From: Epiperipatus broadwayi
Lineage: Eukaryota > Onychophora > Udeonychophora > Euonychophora > Peripatidae
Assembly: GCA_028023455.1 (NCBI GenBank)
Contig: JAQFVV010006826.1
Location: 245,317-309,316, forward strand
DNA length: 64,000 bases
Reading direction: 5' to 3'
This document shows positions 33,641-44,929 of the stretch, one piece after another (positions within the stretch are counted from its first letter, which is position 1; the number at the start of each line of letters is the position of its first letter). Below the pieces are notes generated by a model. That model was not told where the DNA came from. It worked only from the letters and a program-made list of their open reading frames with translations, and ran no database searches. Position numbers and translations under genes: made by a program.

Positions 33641-35515
33641 TCTGAAATGTATAGCACTAATATCTGTATTTCAGTCCCTGCAATAATTTATGCTTTTTAT
33701 ATTAATTAATTCAATTTTTGAAGTAATACTCATTTCACTGGACCATTTATATAAAAGTATTTTTTTATGAATTTCTATATAAATGCTTTTTGTCAGCTAA
33801 TTTAAAAATGGCATCCATAGCTGAAAGTTGATCTTCATTTTAGAGTGTATGCGTGAGTTGATATCAGATCATTGACTTAGAGGTTGATGAAAAACTCTTG
33901 TCTAATAGAGTATCTATAAGTTTTGGCAAACATCATGTTAAAATGATCAATGACAAGGAAGGATTTTGTGATTATAGCTAAATAGATGAAGTTTGCAAAT
34001 ATTTAAAAAGACTGGTCAACAGGTATAAAAATTTATCTGCAGAAAAATGAATATTCAATAAAATTTTATTAATATTTCAAATGATTCATTTATCCTTATG
34101 ATCAATTGCACCAAATTAGCTTTAAAAAATGAATGAGATTTCATTAATATATCAAATACTGATATCTCAATATTCAAATGTTTTATTGCCTTGGAATTCA
34201 TAAAAAGTTATATCATTAGAAATTCCAGAACTAGGAAGACAATCTTTTCAAAAAATATTTAGTGCAACCATAGAGTGCCAGATTGGCCCTCATATTAATA
34301 TAATTTCTGACATTTCTGGCACCCAAACTTCTCATAACCCCCCAAACAATGAAACCATTGGACTATACATAATAGACTCTTTCATCATAGATACTCTGCT
34401 ATAAAATATATATGTATATATTATGTCTTTTTATGAAATATAAAAAAAAACAAATTATAATAAAGTAGTGCTAAAAATAATTAGATTGTTAGTTGCTTAA
34501 GGAATCATGTGATATTTGACCATCAGATTATAGATTGAGTTTTAATTTGGGAACCATTATCTCTTGAATCTATCACTCAACCACTGTATTAAACCAAACA
34601 GCAAAATTGTAGAAATTATAAAAAAATAAAATTGCTTGAACAAAGAAAAAAAGAATTATTCAAAAACTAGAAGAAAAAAAAGGCTAACATTTTAGTAGAG
34701 CAATATTATTAACAGAGGCCTCGAGAAATAAATATGGTTAACAAAGTTCAATGCAAATATTTTGTTGAAAATACCTCATCAGAAAATGAATCAGAAAACT
34801 CTTTTTCTCCATGAAAAACTATATATTAAATCGGAAATATGTAAATTTAAAAAAAGTTTAAAACTTAACCTTCCACTATTGAAAGAAAAAAAGGCAAACC
34901 TAATAAAATTGCGAAATAAATAAATTAAAACACATTGTAAAATAAGTTAATTTTTTTTTAAAAAAAAGATACGACAAAAAAGAGGAAAATATTAATAGAG
35001 AGATAATAAGGATATCACCAAATACAATTCAACATTAATCCAGAAGTCCAAAAGTGAAATTAGAATCAGTCTTATGTAAAATAAACGTAGATAAAAATAA
35101 AATATATGGCTGACTTAAAATATCAAAATGGCTTACAATAATTTAAGTGGTAATTATTGATTATTTTAATTTTTTTTTTTGCAAAACAAAATGACTTTTT
35201 GAGTAACATATCTGCTTGCATTTTCATGATTAGCCAGAGAGAAGTTGAGATGAGCAGGTATTGATAAAAAAATGTTTGTTTGAAAAAATACATCTACAGT
35301 GCAATAATTACTCATTCTTTATCAAGTTGTTAAAAGTGGAAAGATATCAGTTCCTAACTTGGAGGTGATAAAAAAAATACCAAGATGTCATCATGAGCTT
35401 AGAGATTTGGACATTTAAAATCTGTAGAGCCCCTGAAGAGGAATAATTGTTTAAGATGCATGTGTAATAAGAAAGGATGGTCTGAGTTTCTACATTAGTA
35501 GGTAGTCATAATTGA
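33641..35515. other. unassigned AT-rich DNA
   Basis: No recognised element. A word gaatcatgtgatatttgacc near 34501 recalls the ends of families B and C but is too short to assign. Confidence 0.3.
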
Positions 35516-35517
35516 AT

Positions 35518-36060
35518 AGAGTTAAAATGGGTGGTTCATGGTTGTAATAGAATGAAGTTAAATTGAGTGGTGTATAGTTGTAGTAGAGTGGAATTAAAGT
35601 GAGTGATGTATGATTGTAAGAGAGAGAAGGTAAAATGAGCGATGTGTGGTAGTAAGAGAGTAGAATCAAAATGAGTGATCTATGGTAGTAAGAGTGGAGA
35701 TAAAATGAGTGATTTATGATAGTAAGAGTGTACTTAAAATGAGTGATGAAAGTTTGTAATAGAGTTAAAATGAGTAATGCATGACAGGAAGAGTGTGGAG
35801 TTATAATGAGTGATGTGTGATAGAAAGAGTGGACGTTAAAATGAGTGCTCTATGGTAATAAGAGTGGAATTAAAATGAGTGATGTACGGTAGTAACAGTG
35901 GAGTTAAAATGAGAGATCTATGGTAGTAAGAGTGGAGTTAAAATGAGTGATGTAATGTTGTAATAAAGTAGAGTTAAAATGAGTAATGCATGATAATAAG
36001 GGTGTGGAGTTAAAATGAGTAATGTATGGTAGAAAGAGTGAAATTAAAATGAGTGATGTA
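35518..36060 (+). repeat. minisatellite, ~36-base degenerate unit
   Basis: About 15 imperfect head-to-tail units built on gttaaaatgagtgatgtatg followed by a GTAGTAAGAGTG-like part. The unit drifts in length (about 30-40 bases) and sequence. No open frame runs through it. Confidence 0.85.
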
Positions 36061-36715
36061 TGAACAAATAAACAAAAAGATTTGAAAATATAAATCTTTT
36101 TGTATTTAATAACAAAAGATAAACATGTAAAGAACCTAATAAATAATATATTTTAAGTAGATTCCACTCAATATCCAGAAAATAATTACCTATTATACAT
36201 CTATTAAATATCAGCTTAGACATTAATAATTTTTTTTTAAGTTTTTATTAAAAGGATTGCAAGAATTGATAAATGTAATAAATAGAAAAGAGCTACTCCT
36301 ATCAAAAAATGAACTTATTTCTAATTTAAAGCACAGGTAACTCCATTATTTACTTTATTTTTTGTGAATACAGCTATGTATCTTGGCACAATCAAATCAA
36401 AAGGTAATACTAAAAAAAAAAAAAAAACAAGTTATGATAATAATTAACTAAAAAGTATCTGGCTAATCAGCAGATGAAAGATTTGAAATGTTTATTTACG
36501 TTTTTAAGTTACTTAATTTTTTTTATTTGCAGTATTTACTAGGAATATCTAATATCCTTGCCTTAATTCTCAAGTATATATATATTAAATCAGTTTCATC
36601 ACTTCTTATTTCATATCAAGCTGTAATTATAAATTTATTTAAACGCACATTGATTACGTAAGTAATATTTACTAGGCTGTAAACTTTAAGAATATGTGCA
36701 TGAAAATGCGAAGGG
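36061..36715. other. unassigned AT-rich DNA
   Basis: No recognised element before the LINE. Confidence 0.3.
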
Positions 36716-36720
36716 AGGGA

Positions 36721-36790
36721 CCTCTGCAGGTCTTAACCACAAGCTTATGCTTCTTCCAAAGCATAAGCTTGTGGTTAAGACCTGTAGAGG
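36721..36790. repeat. inverted repeat at the LINE 5' edge
   Basis: A 32-base arm beginning cctctgcaggtcttaacc (36721-36752) and its near-perfect complement (36758-36790), with a 5-base spacer. The right arm leads straight into the LINE. It could be a short 5' inversion made during insertion. Confidence 0.75.
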
Positions 36791-36960
36791 GAGTTGTATA
36801 GTAAAGATGGTTTGCACTTAGGAAAACAAGGAAGTAAAGTTTTAGGGAGTCTGATATTTAAAGAATATAATTCGGGAAACCTTTAAAGGGGGGTGGGCTT
36901 TTAAATTGTAATATTACCAAAAAGAAGAAGAATGGAGGGGATATAAGAAATAAGCAAAAG

Positions 36961-37790
36961 ATGGTTGATTTAGATATAAGTGTAGATGTGGAGAGGGAAT
37001 GGTTTTGTAAGATTAGTGGTAAGAAAGTTTGTTATAAATGTAATGGAGAAGAAGGAAGCAAAAGAATTTATAAAAGAGTAGTTAGGAAAGAAGAAATTGT
37101 TAAAATTGGGTTTTTGAATATGCAAGGTGGTAGGAGACCAGAAAAATGGCTGGAATTAAATAAAACAATTGAAAATGAAGGGCTTGAGGTATTAGCAGTA
37201 GTGGAAACTCATCTAAGAGAAGAAGAAAAACCTATTTTGGAAGAGGTAGTATGGCAGGGTATAAACAGAAAAGAAAAAGAAAAAAGGGGTGGTGGTATAG
37301 GTGTTATATCGAAAAAAAATTTAAATACTGTTAAATGTCAAGAACATTTGTGGTTTAAAATAAGGTTGGATAGACAAGAATGGATGGTAGCTGTAGTGTA
37401 TATCACCACTGGAGATAGTCAAACTGTAATGGAGTGGAACAATAGTACATATGAATGCCTAGTTAAGGATATACAGAGTTTTAAAGAAACAGGGAAGAGA
37501 ATAATGGTTATAGGGGATATGAATGGGCATATTGAAGAAATTGATGATGTAGATAATAAGAATGGTCAGTTTTTGAAGGAATTTTGTCAAAGAATAAATT
37601 TGAGCATTGGGAATTTATCAAATGTATATGATGGACAATACACATGGTCTAGGAATAATGTATTTCACACAATAGATTATGTATTGGTAGAGAAAGAGGG
37701 AATGAATAAAATATGAAAAATTAAGGTGTTTGATAATGAAGAGAGAGTGTGTAATAGTGATCATAACTTTATTGTAATAGAAATGGTTAG
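36961..37790 (+). pseudogene. LINE apurinic-like endonuclease domain
   Basis: N-terminal part of the LINE polyprotein. Endonuclease motifs appear in order: GFLNMQGG (residues about 50-57), VVETHL (about 80), GDMNGH (about 187), TIDYVLV (about 239), and SDHNFIVIE just past a single in-frame stop at 37714-37716. The reading frame is the same on both sides of that stop. In this family the domain nicks target DNA to prime reverse transcription. A short Cys-containing segment (CKISGKKVCYKC, about residues 16-27) precedes it. The chosen start at 36961 is the first Met of the open frame, preceded by purine-rich sequence. Confidence 0.85.
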
Positions 37791-39300
37791 TAATGTGATG
37801 GAGGATAGAAATAAAGGTAGAAATAATAGTGAAAGATGTGGATGGAGAGTGAATGATAAGAATAAGTTGGAAGAGTATAAAATAAAAGTTGAAGAAATCA
37901 TGGAGCAGTTGGTTGTGGATGAGTATAAGGACTGGTGTGGTGAAGTAGAAAAAGTGGCAAATAGGGTTTTAGCCGAGAATATGAAGAAGAATAAAAATAA
38001 TAAAAAAATGAGAGTTAGTAAAAGTGTAAAAGAGAGGAAAAAAGCATGCAGAGAATATAAGTGTGCTATTAAGAATAAAAAAAGTGAAAATGATATTAAT
38101 GCTAAATGGGGAAAGTACTTGGAAAAGAAGAAGCTACTTAAAATGGATAATAATAGAGAGAGGATGAAGTTAAATAATAAACTGTTGGAGGATATTAATA
38201 AAAGTGGAAGAGATGGGAGTAAAAAATTTTGGAATTACATTAAAAGGAGAAATGTAGGGGAAAGAGAGATAGTATTAATAGATGATGAGGGAATAGAATG
38301 TAGCTCTAGAGGTGAGCTAGAGAAAATCTTAAATAGATATGTAATGGATATAGAAAAGATGTTAGATGTGAAGGAATTAGTGATAGAAAACATGAAAGCA
38401 GTTTGTAGTGGGAATATTAGGTTCACAAAAAATGAATTGAATGAGGCAGGAAAAAGATTGAAAAGTGGAAAGGCGAGAGGTTTAGATGGATGGGCAGCAG
38501 AGATGGTAATGAATTTAGGGCATAGAGCAAAAGCAAAGTTATTATCATGTTTTAATAAGATGGCGCAGAAGACAGTTTTTCCAGGTAGTTGGAGTAATAC
38601 AAGAATAAGATTATTATTTAAAGGAAAGAGTAAGGATCATAGAAAGTTAAATAATTATAGACTGATAGCAGTAACATCAGTTTTATATAAAGTTTTCGCA
38701 TATATGGTAGCTGGAAGAGTTGTAAAATGGATGGAAGAGAATAATGTAGTGGGGGAAATGCAAGGAGGTTTTAGGTCAGATAGGCATATAGGAGATAGTT
38801 TGTTTGTAGTTACACAACTTATGGAGATGAGTAGGAATTCAGGTAGATCATTATATATGAGTTTTATAGATATAGAGAAAGCATATGATAGAGTAAATAG
38901 AAATAGATTATGGGTAAGATTAGCCAATTTGGGAATGGATAAAGCTTTAGTAAATATTATTAAGAAATTATATTAAAATAATTATTATACTTACCAATTA
39001 GAGAATATAGAATCAGTTAAAGTTAAAAATGGAGTGGGATTAAGGCAAGGATGCCCTGTGTCACCGATTTTGTTTTTGTTGTTTTTGAATGAAATGGAAA
39101 AAGCAATAGAAAGACTAGGAAGAGGGGTAGAGATACCATTAATAGGTGGCAAAGGAGTATATACTTTGTCGGGTCTTTTTTTTTGCAGATGATATCTTTT
39201 TATGTGCAGAAAGAAGAGAAGATATGGATATTATGTTGAGGACATGTGCAAGGGTGGGTAAAGAGATGGGGATTAAATTTAGTGAAGAAAAATAAAATAT
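37726..39300 (+). pseudogene. LINE reverse transcriptase domain
   Basis: Continues the endonuclease frame. Visible RT motifs: LDGWAAEMV, RIRLLFKGK, YRLIAVTSVLYKVF, EMQGGFR, the first catalytic block SFIDIEKAYDRV, GLRQGCPVSPILF, and the second catalytic block FFADDIFLC. Breaks: a TAA at 38974-38976, a one-base gain in the T-run at about 39174-39184 just before FADD, and a TAA near 39293. Charged K/R-rich sequence lies between the endonuclease and RT. The enzyme would copy its own RNA at the nicked target. Clade not assigned; the pattern resembles LINEs with a C-terminal zinc knuckle. Confidence 0.87.
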
Positions 39301-39301
39301 A

Positions 39302-40402
39302 ATGATGGCTAATACTGGGGAAAGAGAGGATGTAGTTTTTTTATTGGGGGATATAAAGTTAAGTGTGGTGGATAGATATAGGTATTTGGGAATCATCTTA
39401 TGTAATCAGGAAAATTGCTTGGTTGAATGGGAGAAAAAATTGGTAAATGAAGCAAAGAAAAGAAAAGGTTTGGTAAAGAAACTAACAGTATTTTCATATA
39501 ATAAATATGATGTAGCTAGAATTGTATGGAAGGGAGTTGCAGTAGCAGGGTTAACATATGGTAATGATGCATTATGTGTTAGTAAAAGGATTAAATTATT
39601 TAGAGAAAGTACAAAGGGAAGTAGGAAGACATGCATTAGATGCAGAGATGTGGACAGCAAAGGAGGCAATTCAAGGAGAAATGGGATGGTCAAGTTTCTA
39701 TATGAGAGATGCAAAAAGTAAAATGAAAATGTTTGGTATATTGCAGTTTATGGATAGTAAAAGAATAGCCAAAATAGTGTTTAATTGGGTTATGAGTAAA
39801 GGTCAGGTAACAAGATGGGTGAGAAAGGTAATGCGGTATGCAAAAGATTTGGATAAAGAATTTTTATCGGTATACTTGTATAAAAGGTGGGATGATTGTG
39901 TTAGGAGGATTGTTGAGTGTTATAGTGGTAAGGAATGGGATAAAAGAATAGAAGTATTAATAAAAAATAGGGAGATGGAGAAGTATTATGGAAGGTAAAA
40001 AGAGTTTAAATATATATAGAAGTAAACGGAATATTGGAAGCGAGTTAATTTATGATAATAGTAAGGAAAGTAGTTATTGTTTAAGGCTCGAATGGGATCT
40101 TTAGCAACAAGAGAATGTACATGTAAATGGAAAACTATGGATGATTTAGCATGCAAATTGTGTAAGGAAGGTATAAAAAATATTAGGCATCTGTTGATTG
40201 AATGTAAATGCTTGAAAGCAGAAGGGTACAGATATTGAAGTTATGGGAGAATAGGTATGAACAAAGTGACAATACAGAAAGTGAGTTAGTAGTTTTTACA
40301 CTGGGTTTGCAAAAAGATAAAGGGGATTTTGATTTAAAGACCATAGAGTTGACAAAGATTATGTTGTGGAAATGGGATGGGCCAGAATATGGGAAGACTT
40401 AG
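39302..40402 (+). pseudogene. LINE RT C-terminus with zinc-knuckle-like end
   Basis: Starts with the post-RT block DRYRYLGIIL (39302-39721), then after a frameshift near 39600 continues as LEKVQREVGRHALDAE and GWSSF (39558-39998). After another shift it reads LATRECTCKWKT, CKLC and HLLIECK, a Cys/His cluster (C-x-C, C-x2-C, H-x4-C) typical of LINE C-termini and probably binding RNA or DNA. The last open piece (40208-40402) ends at the probable ORF stop near 40400. Confidence 0.75.
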
Positions 40403-40629
40403 AGTGGGGAATGGAAAATAAAGTGGTTAACAGGTTTATCTGGGCATAGTTGTTGAGATATTCTTGACTTCGTTTAAGGAGAAGCCAAATACATCACATC
40501 ACATCACATATCAAGCTAATTTTGTCATGATTAAATAAACAAATATTGGATTCATTTCTTTTTATATATATATAAATAGTAAAAAAAGAGAATGTATTAA
40601 TGGAAATAATTTAATATTACTGAAATAAA

Positions 40630-41062
40630 AATGTCAATAAACATCACATGATATTTTTTGGATTAAAACTAATCCTGCCTAATAGGATAGGGGTGGCTAT
40701 GGTTATTAAAGAACCAAAGACACCAAAATGTATTGGTATTGAACTGAGTTCAGACCTATATGACTATATAAGATAATGAGCTTGGATTGAAAATATTATT
40801 GTGTTTTCAATTTAAGCCTCATAGTTTTGTATTTAAGTAGAAATAAAAGGTGGCTGCTGGAGGGTTGCATTAGATCCTTAGATCTAGGTGAACTGCTCTC
40901 AGATTCAAGGCTTCTCACTGACAAAGGCCATAAGCCAGAAACTAGTCTGGGGATATTGGATGAGTAGGCACTAGATGGGGATTTTATACACAAGCCTTCT
41001 GGCATCCATTGATTACTCTGGCTTGCACTGAATGACAGTATGTATAGAGAGTTTTGCCTGTT
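40630..41062 (+). mobile_element. retrozyme-like family B copy (B7)
   Basis: A well preserved plus-strand family B unit from aataaacatcacatgatat (40632) through the ribozyme to gagagttttgcctgtttt at about 41060. The start carries the family tail block and the end the family head block, so the unit is permuted or a single unit cut from a tandem. Non-coding. Confidence 0.75.
40904..40960 (+). ncRNA. decayed hammerhead ribozyme (family B, B7)
   Basis: Helix II GGC/GCC, GAAA, palindromic helix III ACTAGT, C17 and helix I (CTCA/TGGG and TTCAA/TTGGA) are all present. The core reads CTGACAA, so catalytic G8 is A and cleavage is not expected. Confidence 0.7.
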
Positions 41063-41574
41063 TTGAAATAAAAATGTAATAAATTTTAATGGAAACTGAA
41101 TTTAATCAAAATATTGAACTTTTATTATGATTAAATTTTATTTTTATTTTTATCTTAATATCTATTTTAAGATGATTTAAACTTCACCCACTTTTATTAT
41201 ATTCTTATATACTGCATTTAATTTAAAAGAATTTTCAGTAGCTAGCATCTTTTTAAAATAATTTACAGTTTGAAAGGAAGCAAGTGAAAGTGATTTGAAT
41301 ATCTGAAGAAGTCTGCTATCCAGTCAAGATTGTTGTTAGCTAAACAAAACATTATGAAAAATACATTATGAAAAGTGTGTTTTCCTTGCAATGATAATCT
41401 ATTTCATAATTGTATATTTGAGTTTCATTCTCCAAATAGAATGAAGTAATTGGCTAGACAGTAGATTACTTTCCATAAATATTATTTAGTAACATAACAC
41501 TTACTAGTGAGAACACAAAAATCATATGTGTAATCAAGATTTTGGAGCAGTGAAAATAATATATATCATTAACA
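41063..41574. other. unassigned AT-rich DNA
   Basis: No recognised element. Confidence 0.3.
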
Positions 41575-41579
41575 TCAGC

Positions 41580-41705
41580 CAACACTTAGACAATCCCAAT
41601 ATCAATAACAATCAACAAATTCAATCTGTTGTCAAGGCAACCTTCTTTTACTTGATTGAGATTGTTGATTGTGTTTGATATTGGGATTATCTGAGTGATG
41701 ACTGA
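41580..41705. repeat. small foldback, ~42-base arms
   Basis: The block aatcccaatatcaataacaa at about 41594 is matched inverted by gtttgatattgggatta near 41672. Non-coding. Confidence 0.65.
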
Positions 41706-43515
41706 TTTTAATAATTGCTTATAAATTCATTTAGCCTTGAGCATTATATATATAAAAGTAAACAAAAATATTTAATTAATAAAAGAATGATATTAACATG
41801 GGATATTTAAGTTGGTGCATTACAATTTGAAAATAATATAAATAGCAAATATTAATATATATAAAGTTTAAATTAATAGCTGCTACAAGTTTCAGAACAT
41901 CTATGGAAAAAATTGATCATTAATCAAATACTAACATTTATAAAATTAGATTAACACTTAACAATTTTAGTAATGAATTAAATAGACATGACAGTGATTG
42001 TAATGATATTTTGATAGAAATGTATATTACCAACATTTAGGACAATTTACATACATTTGACATGAGTAAAACCAAAAAGAATCAAATAAATATTAATAAT
42101 TGTATACACATTTTGTGAATCTGGAATTTTAAACAGCGATGAATTATGGAATATTCTTTTCTGAGTTTGGCAGTAATAGCTAATTGTCATTGGTTTTGCA
42201 GTGGAGTGGCACTTCAAAGATAACAATATTTATTGTCTTTTACAAAATTCTATATTTTCACAAAGATTTACATATTAATACTATATTACTGTACTGTCCT
42301 AATAAAAATGTAGAATGATGTCTTATTTTATAGAGAAAGTGCATAGTAAGTTATAGAGAATGTCTTAATGAAAATGTGGCTGGTTCCTTTTCCAAATTGC
42401 TTGTAGCACTATCTCTAAATTTATACATGTGCTAGAACATCTGACTGATGAGTTATGACATAAAGAAGAACAGTATGTTTCATATCATCATAGATTACTT
42501 TCAATGCTTTCTTATCATCATATAATCTTGTAAATCACTTAAAAATAATTTTGTGGGTTGTGGATTTACTGCCATACATAGTTTGAATCATTTATAATGT
42601 TTTAGCAATAGTTTTTTCTTAATTTAAAACAATTATTTAACAGTATCCAGTTAGACAAGCAGACAAAATATAACAGAGTAAGATAAGTAAAAACAAACAA
42701 ACACTATAGTCCTACCAGTAGTTATCACATCTAGTTGACATAAAATAAATTATTTTTATCATTGTTTGATCTCCAAAAAATGGCAACAAAGATTTCTAAG
42801 TTAAGGTACAAAATACACTGTCACATTTTAAGTCAGAACTCATGATCAAAAATATTAGCATTTTAATGTGTTTTAGTTAATAGCTAAAGTATGTTACTAT
42901 GTCATCAATACATGTGTTGATTCAGAGATAGGCGGCATGGAAGGAGAAACAATCATTACGTCACTGATGCACCCTATATATAAAGAAGACAATTTTGATA
43001 ATTGACCCAAATAGAAGTTTATTAACTCATGAAATGTTTGAGGCAACTATTTTCCAATCAGTGCAAAGTCAGATCTATTACATGCATGGAAAATGATCCT
43101 GTTACTCTGTTGTTTTACTTCTGGTTGTTTTTTCCTTCTAATTAAAATGCAAAACCTCACCTGACTAAAACCCACAAGCAAGCAAATGAAAATTTCAAAA
43201 CAACTATATTAATTAACTAATATAAGCAAAGAGCTAATTAATCTTCAGGTTTACAACATAAAAATTGTTTACAAAAATAAACTAGGAATTATAAACAAAT
43301 CAGAAAAAAAAGTTAAAAGTTATTTTTAATTTTAATAATACTATTTAATTAGAAATGGAAAAAAAAACATATTTCATTTAAAATATAAAAACACATACGT
43401 TTTATAAATTTATGAAAATATTTTATACAGTCCAACTTTATGTTTACTAAAGCATATAAATATCACTCTGTCACTACCATCAAGGAAATATATAATCATT
43501 CAACATCCTCACATT
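41706..43515. other. unassigned AT-rich DNA
   Basis: No recognised gene or repeat family. Confidence 0.35.
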
Positions 43516-43597
43516 GAGAGCATATCATAATATATATAATATTAATATCATCTATGTCCTTTATTACTTTTACAATGCTTTTTTTACAATTTAATGT

Positions 43598-43629
43598 GAC
43601 CGTTTCGATTGTCCAGCAATCTTCTTCAG
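43598..43629 (-). ncRNA. hammerhead-like motif (Penelope type)
   Basis: On the minus strand: CTGAAGA, an extra A, helix GATTG...CAATC, GAAA, then CGGTC. This has all hammerhead blocks except for an unpaired A at position 10.1. The mate at 44562-44595 is decayed (CTGAAAA, TCAAAAC). Confidence 0.5.
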
Positions 43630-44084
43630 AACTATACAAACATAATACAAATACATGATTATAAATACACATGAACATATAATTTTACATTATATATCTA
43701 TTTTATAATCATTATTTAATTATTATCTTTTTATATATTATACATTTTATTCTTTTTTATATTTATCAATTAATACTTCCTATAATTATATACTGTATAT
43801 ATTATTTTTATTTCATTTATTTTTTATTTTACTCTTATTAATTTTTTAAATATTTAACTCTAACATTATTATTATTCATTGATTAATACATATTAAATGT
43901 TAATACAATGAATAATAATAATGTTAAGTATAAAAGATATAATGTTAGAGTTAAACATTAAAAAAGATTAATAAGAGTAAAATAAAAATTAAATGAAATA
44001 AAATTAATATATAGAAATAATAAACACCTCCATACTTCCCCATTCTTTTTAAATTCATATAAATAAAATACAATAAAAGACAAA

Positions 44085-44139
44085 TGACCCCCAAGATGCA
44101 TTTCGTGCTGAACTAGCACTCATCAGTTGGCCCAGGTCA
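44085..44139 (-). ncRNA. intact hammerhead ribozyme, type I (family A, A10)
   Basis: The cleanest family A ribozyme. On the minus strand: perfect CTGATGA; helix II GTGCT-AGTTC-AGCAC with G10.1-C11.1; GAAA; helix III as the palindrome ATGCAT; C17 at 44095, so cleavage is expected between 44095 and 44094. Helix I is CCAA/TTGG, an asymmetric 4x1 internal loop, then TGACC/GGTCA. Every core position fits the hammerhead consensus. The 3-pair loopless helix III suggests a dimeric active form. Activity itself is inferred. Confidence 0.87.
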
Positions 44140-44774
44140 CTATCTCTCATATATATCTTTATTATATGCAAAGTATTTATCTAGAGTAAATTGTTACTTT
44201 TTCATTTACCATTGTAAATTTAAAAAAAAAAAAATCAGATATATATTTATCTTTAACTGAGGTTTAAAGTTTATATCTGTGCTAGAGATAATCTCTAGTT
44301 TCGAAAATGATTAGTAATAATCATTAGTATATTTATCAGAAATGGATGGCGTCAAAGTTGTGAATGGAGGAAGTTTGACAATGGTAAATGAAAAAGTAAA
44401 ATTAATATATATATATATATATAATTATAGGAAGTATTAAGTGATACATATAGCTTATAAAAGAGTAAAATGTATAATATATAAAAAGGTAATAATTAGA
44501 TAATGATTATAATATGTTCATGTATATTTATATTCATGTATTTGTTTATGTTTGTTATAGTTCTGAAAAAGAATGCTGGGGTAATCAAAACTGTCATATT
44601 GTGTTATAAAAACATTGTAAAAGTAATAAAGAACAAAGATGATGATATTAATATTATATAGATTTGGCAATACAATAGGAAAAATAAATTTATAACAATA
44701 TATATATATATTATTCGATAAATTGAATATTTGTAAATACAGTAACTAAATAATTAAATTTTTTTATTCATTTA

Positions 44775-44810
44775 GGAGCACTTTTGATTATGCCAGTAAT
44801 CTTTGTCAAC
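44775..44810 (-). ncRNA. degenerate hammerhead-like motif at Penelope-like 3' end
   Basis: Minus strand: TTGACAA, helix GATTA...TAATC, then AAAA where GAAA is expected, and AGTGCTC. The same motif lies at 48246-48281 after the plus copy, where it keeps GAAA. C3 and G8 do not fit the catalytic consensus. Confidence 0.4.
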
Positions 44811-44929
44811 TAAAGCTTTGAAAGGCTAACTTTCCCACAATTCCATGATCTTAACGTTTGCTGCTGGCCTCTTAATTAAGTCATGTTTATATTTGTCTGT
44901 TAGCATAGCTTCCTTTATTTTTTTTATTA

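Larger units (their letters stand above)
36758..40540 (+). mobile_element. nearly full-length APE-type LINE
   Basis: One non-LTR retrotransposon from the inverted repeat at its 5' edge, through a 5' UTR of about 200 bases and a broken endonuclease-reverse transcriptase ORF (36961-40400), to a 3' end in a short ACATC repeat at about 40493-40510. There is no separate ORF1. Only a few stops and frameshifts break the ORF, so the insertion is fairly young compared with its neighbours. G-rich purine codons on the coding strand set it apart from the flanking DNA. Confidence 0.85.
43520..44655. mobile_element. foldback with Penelope-type ribozyme-like motifs and a nested family A copy
   Basis: Outer arms at about 43520-43800 and 44420-44655 are inverted copies; each carries a hammerhead-like motif (43598-43629 minus, 44562-44595 plus). 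A second inverted pair lies inside, around 43840-44010 (ctctaacattattattattc and its complement). A family A ribozyme locus sits in the interior at 44085-44160. No ORF. Confidence 0.65.

Noticed and set aside
38655-38927. Long minus-strand ORFs opposite the LINE
   Set aside because: Shadow frames of the purine-rich coding strand of the LINE.
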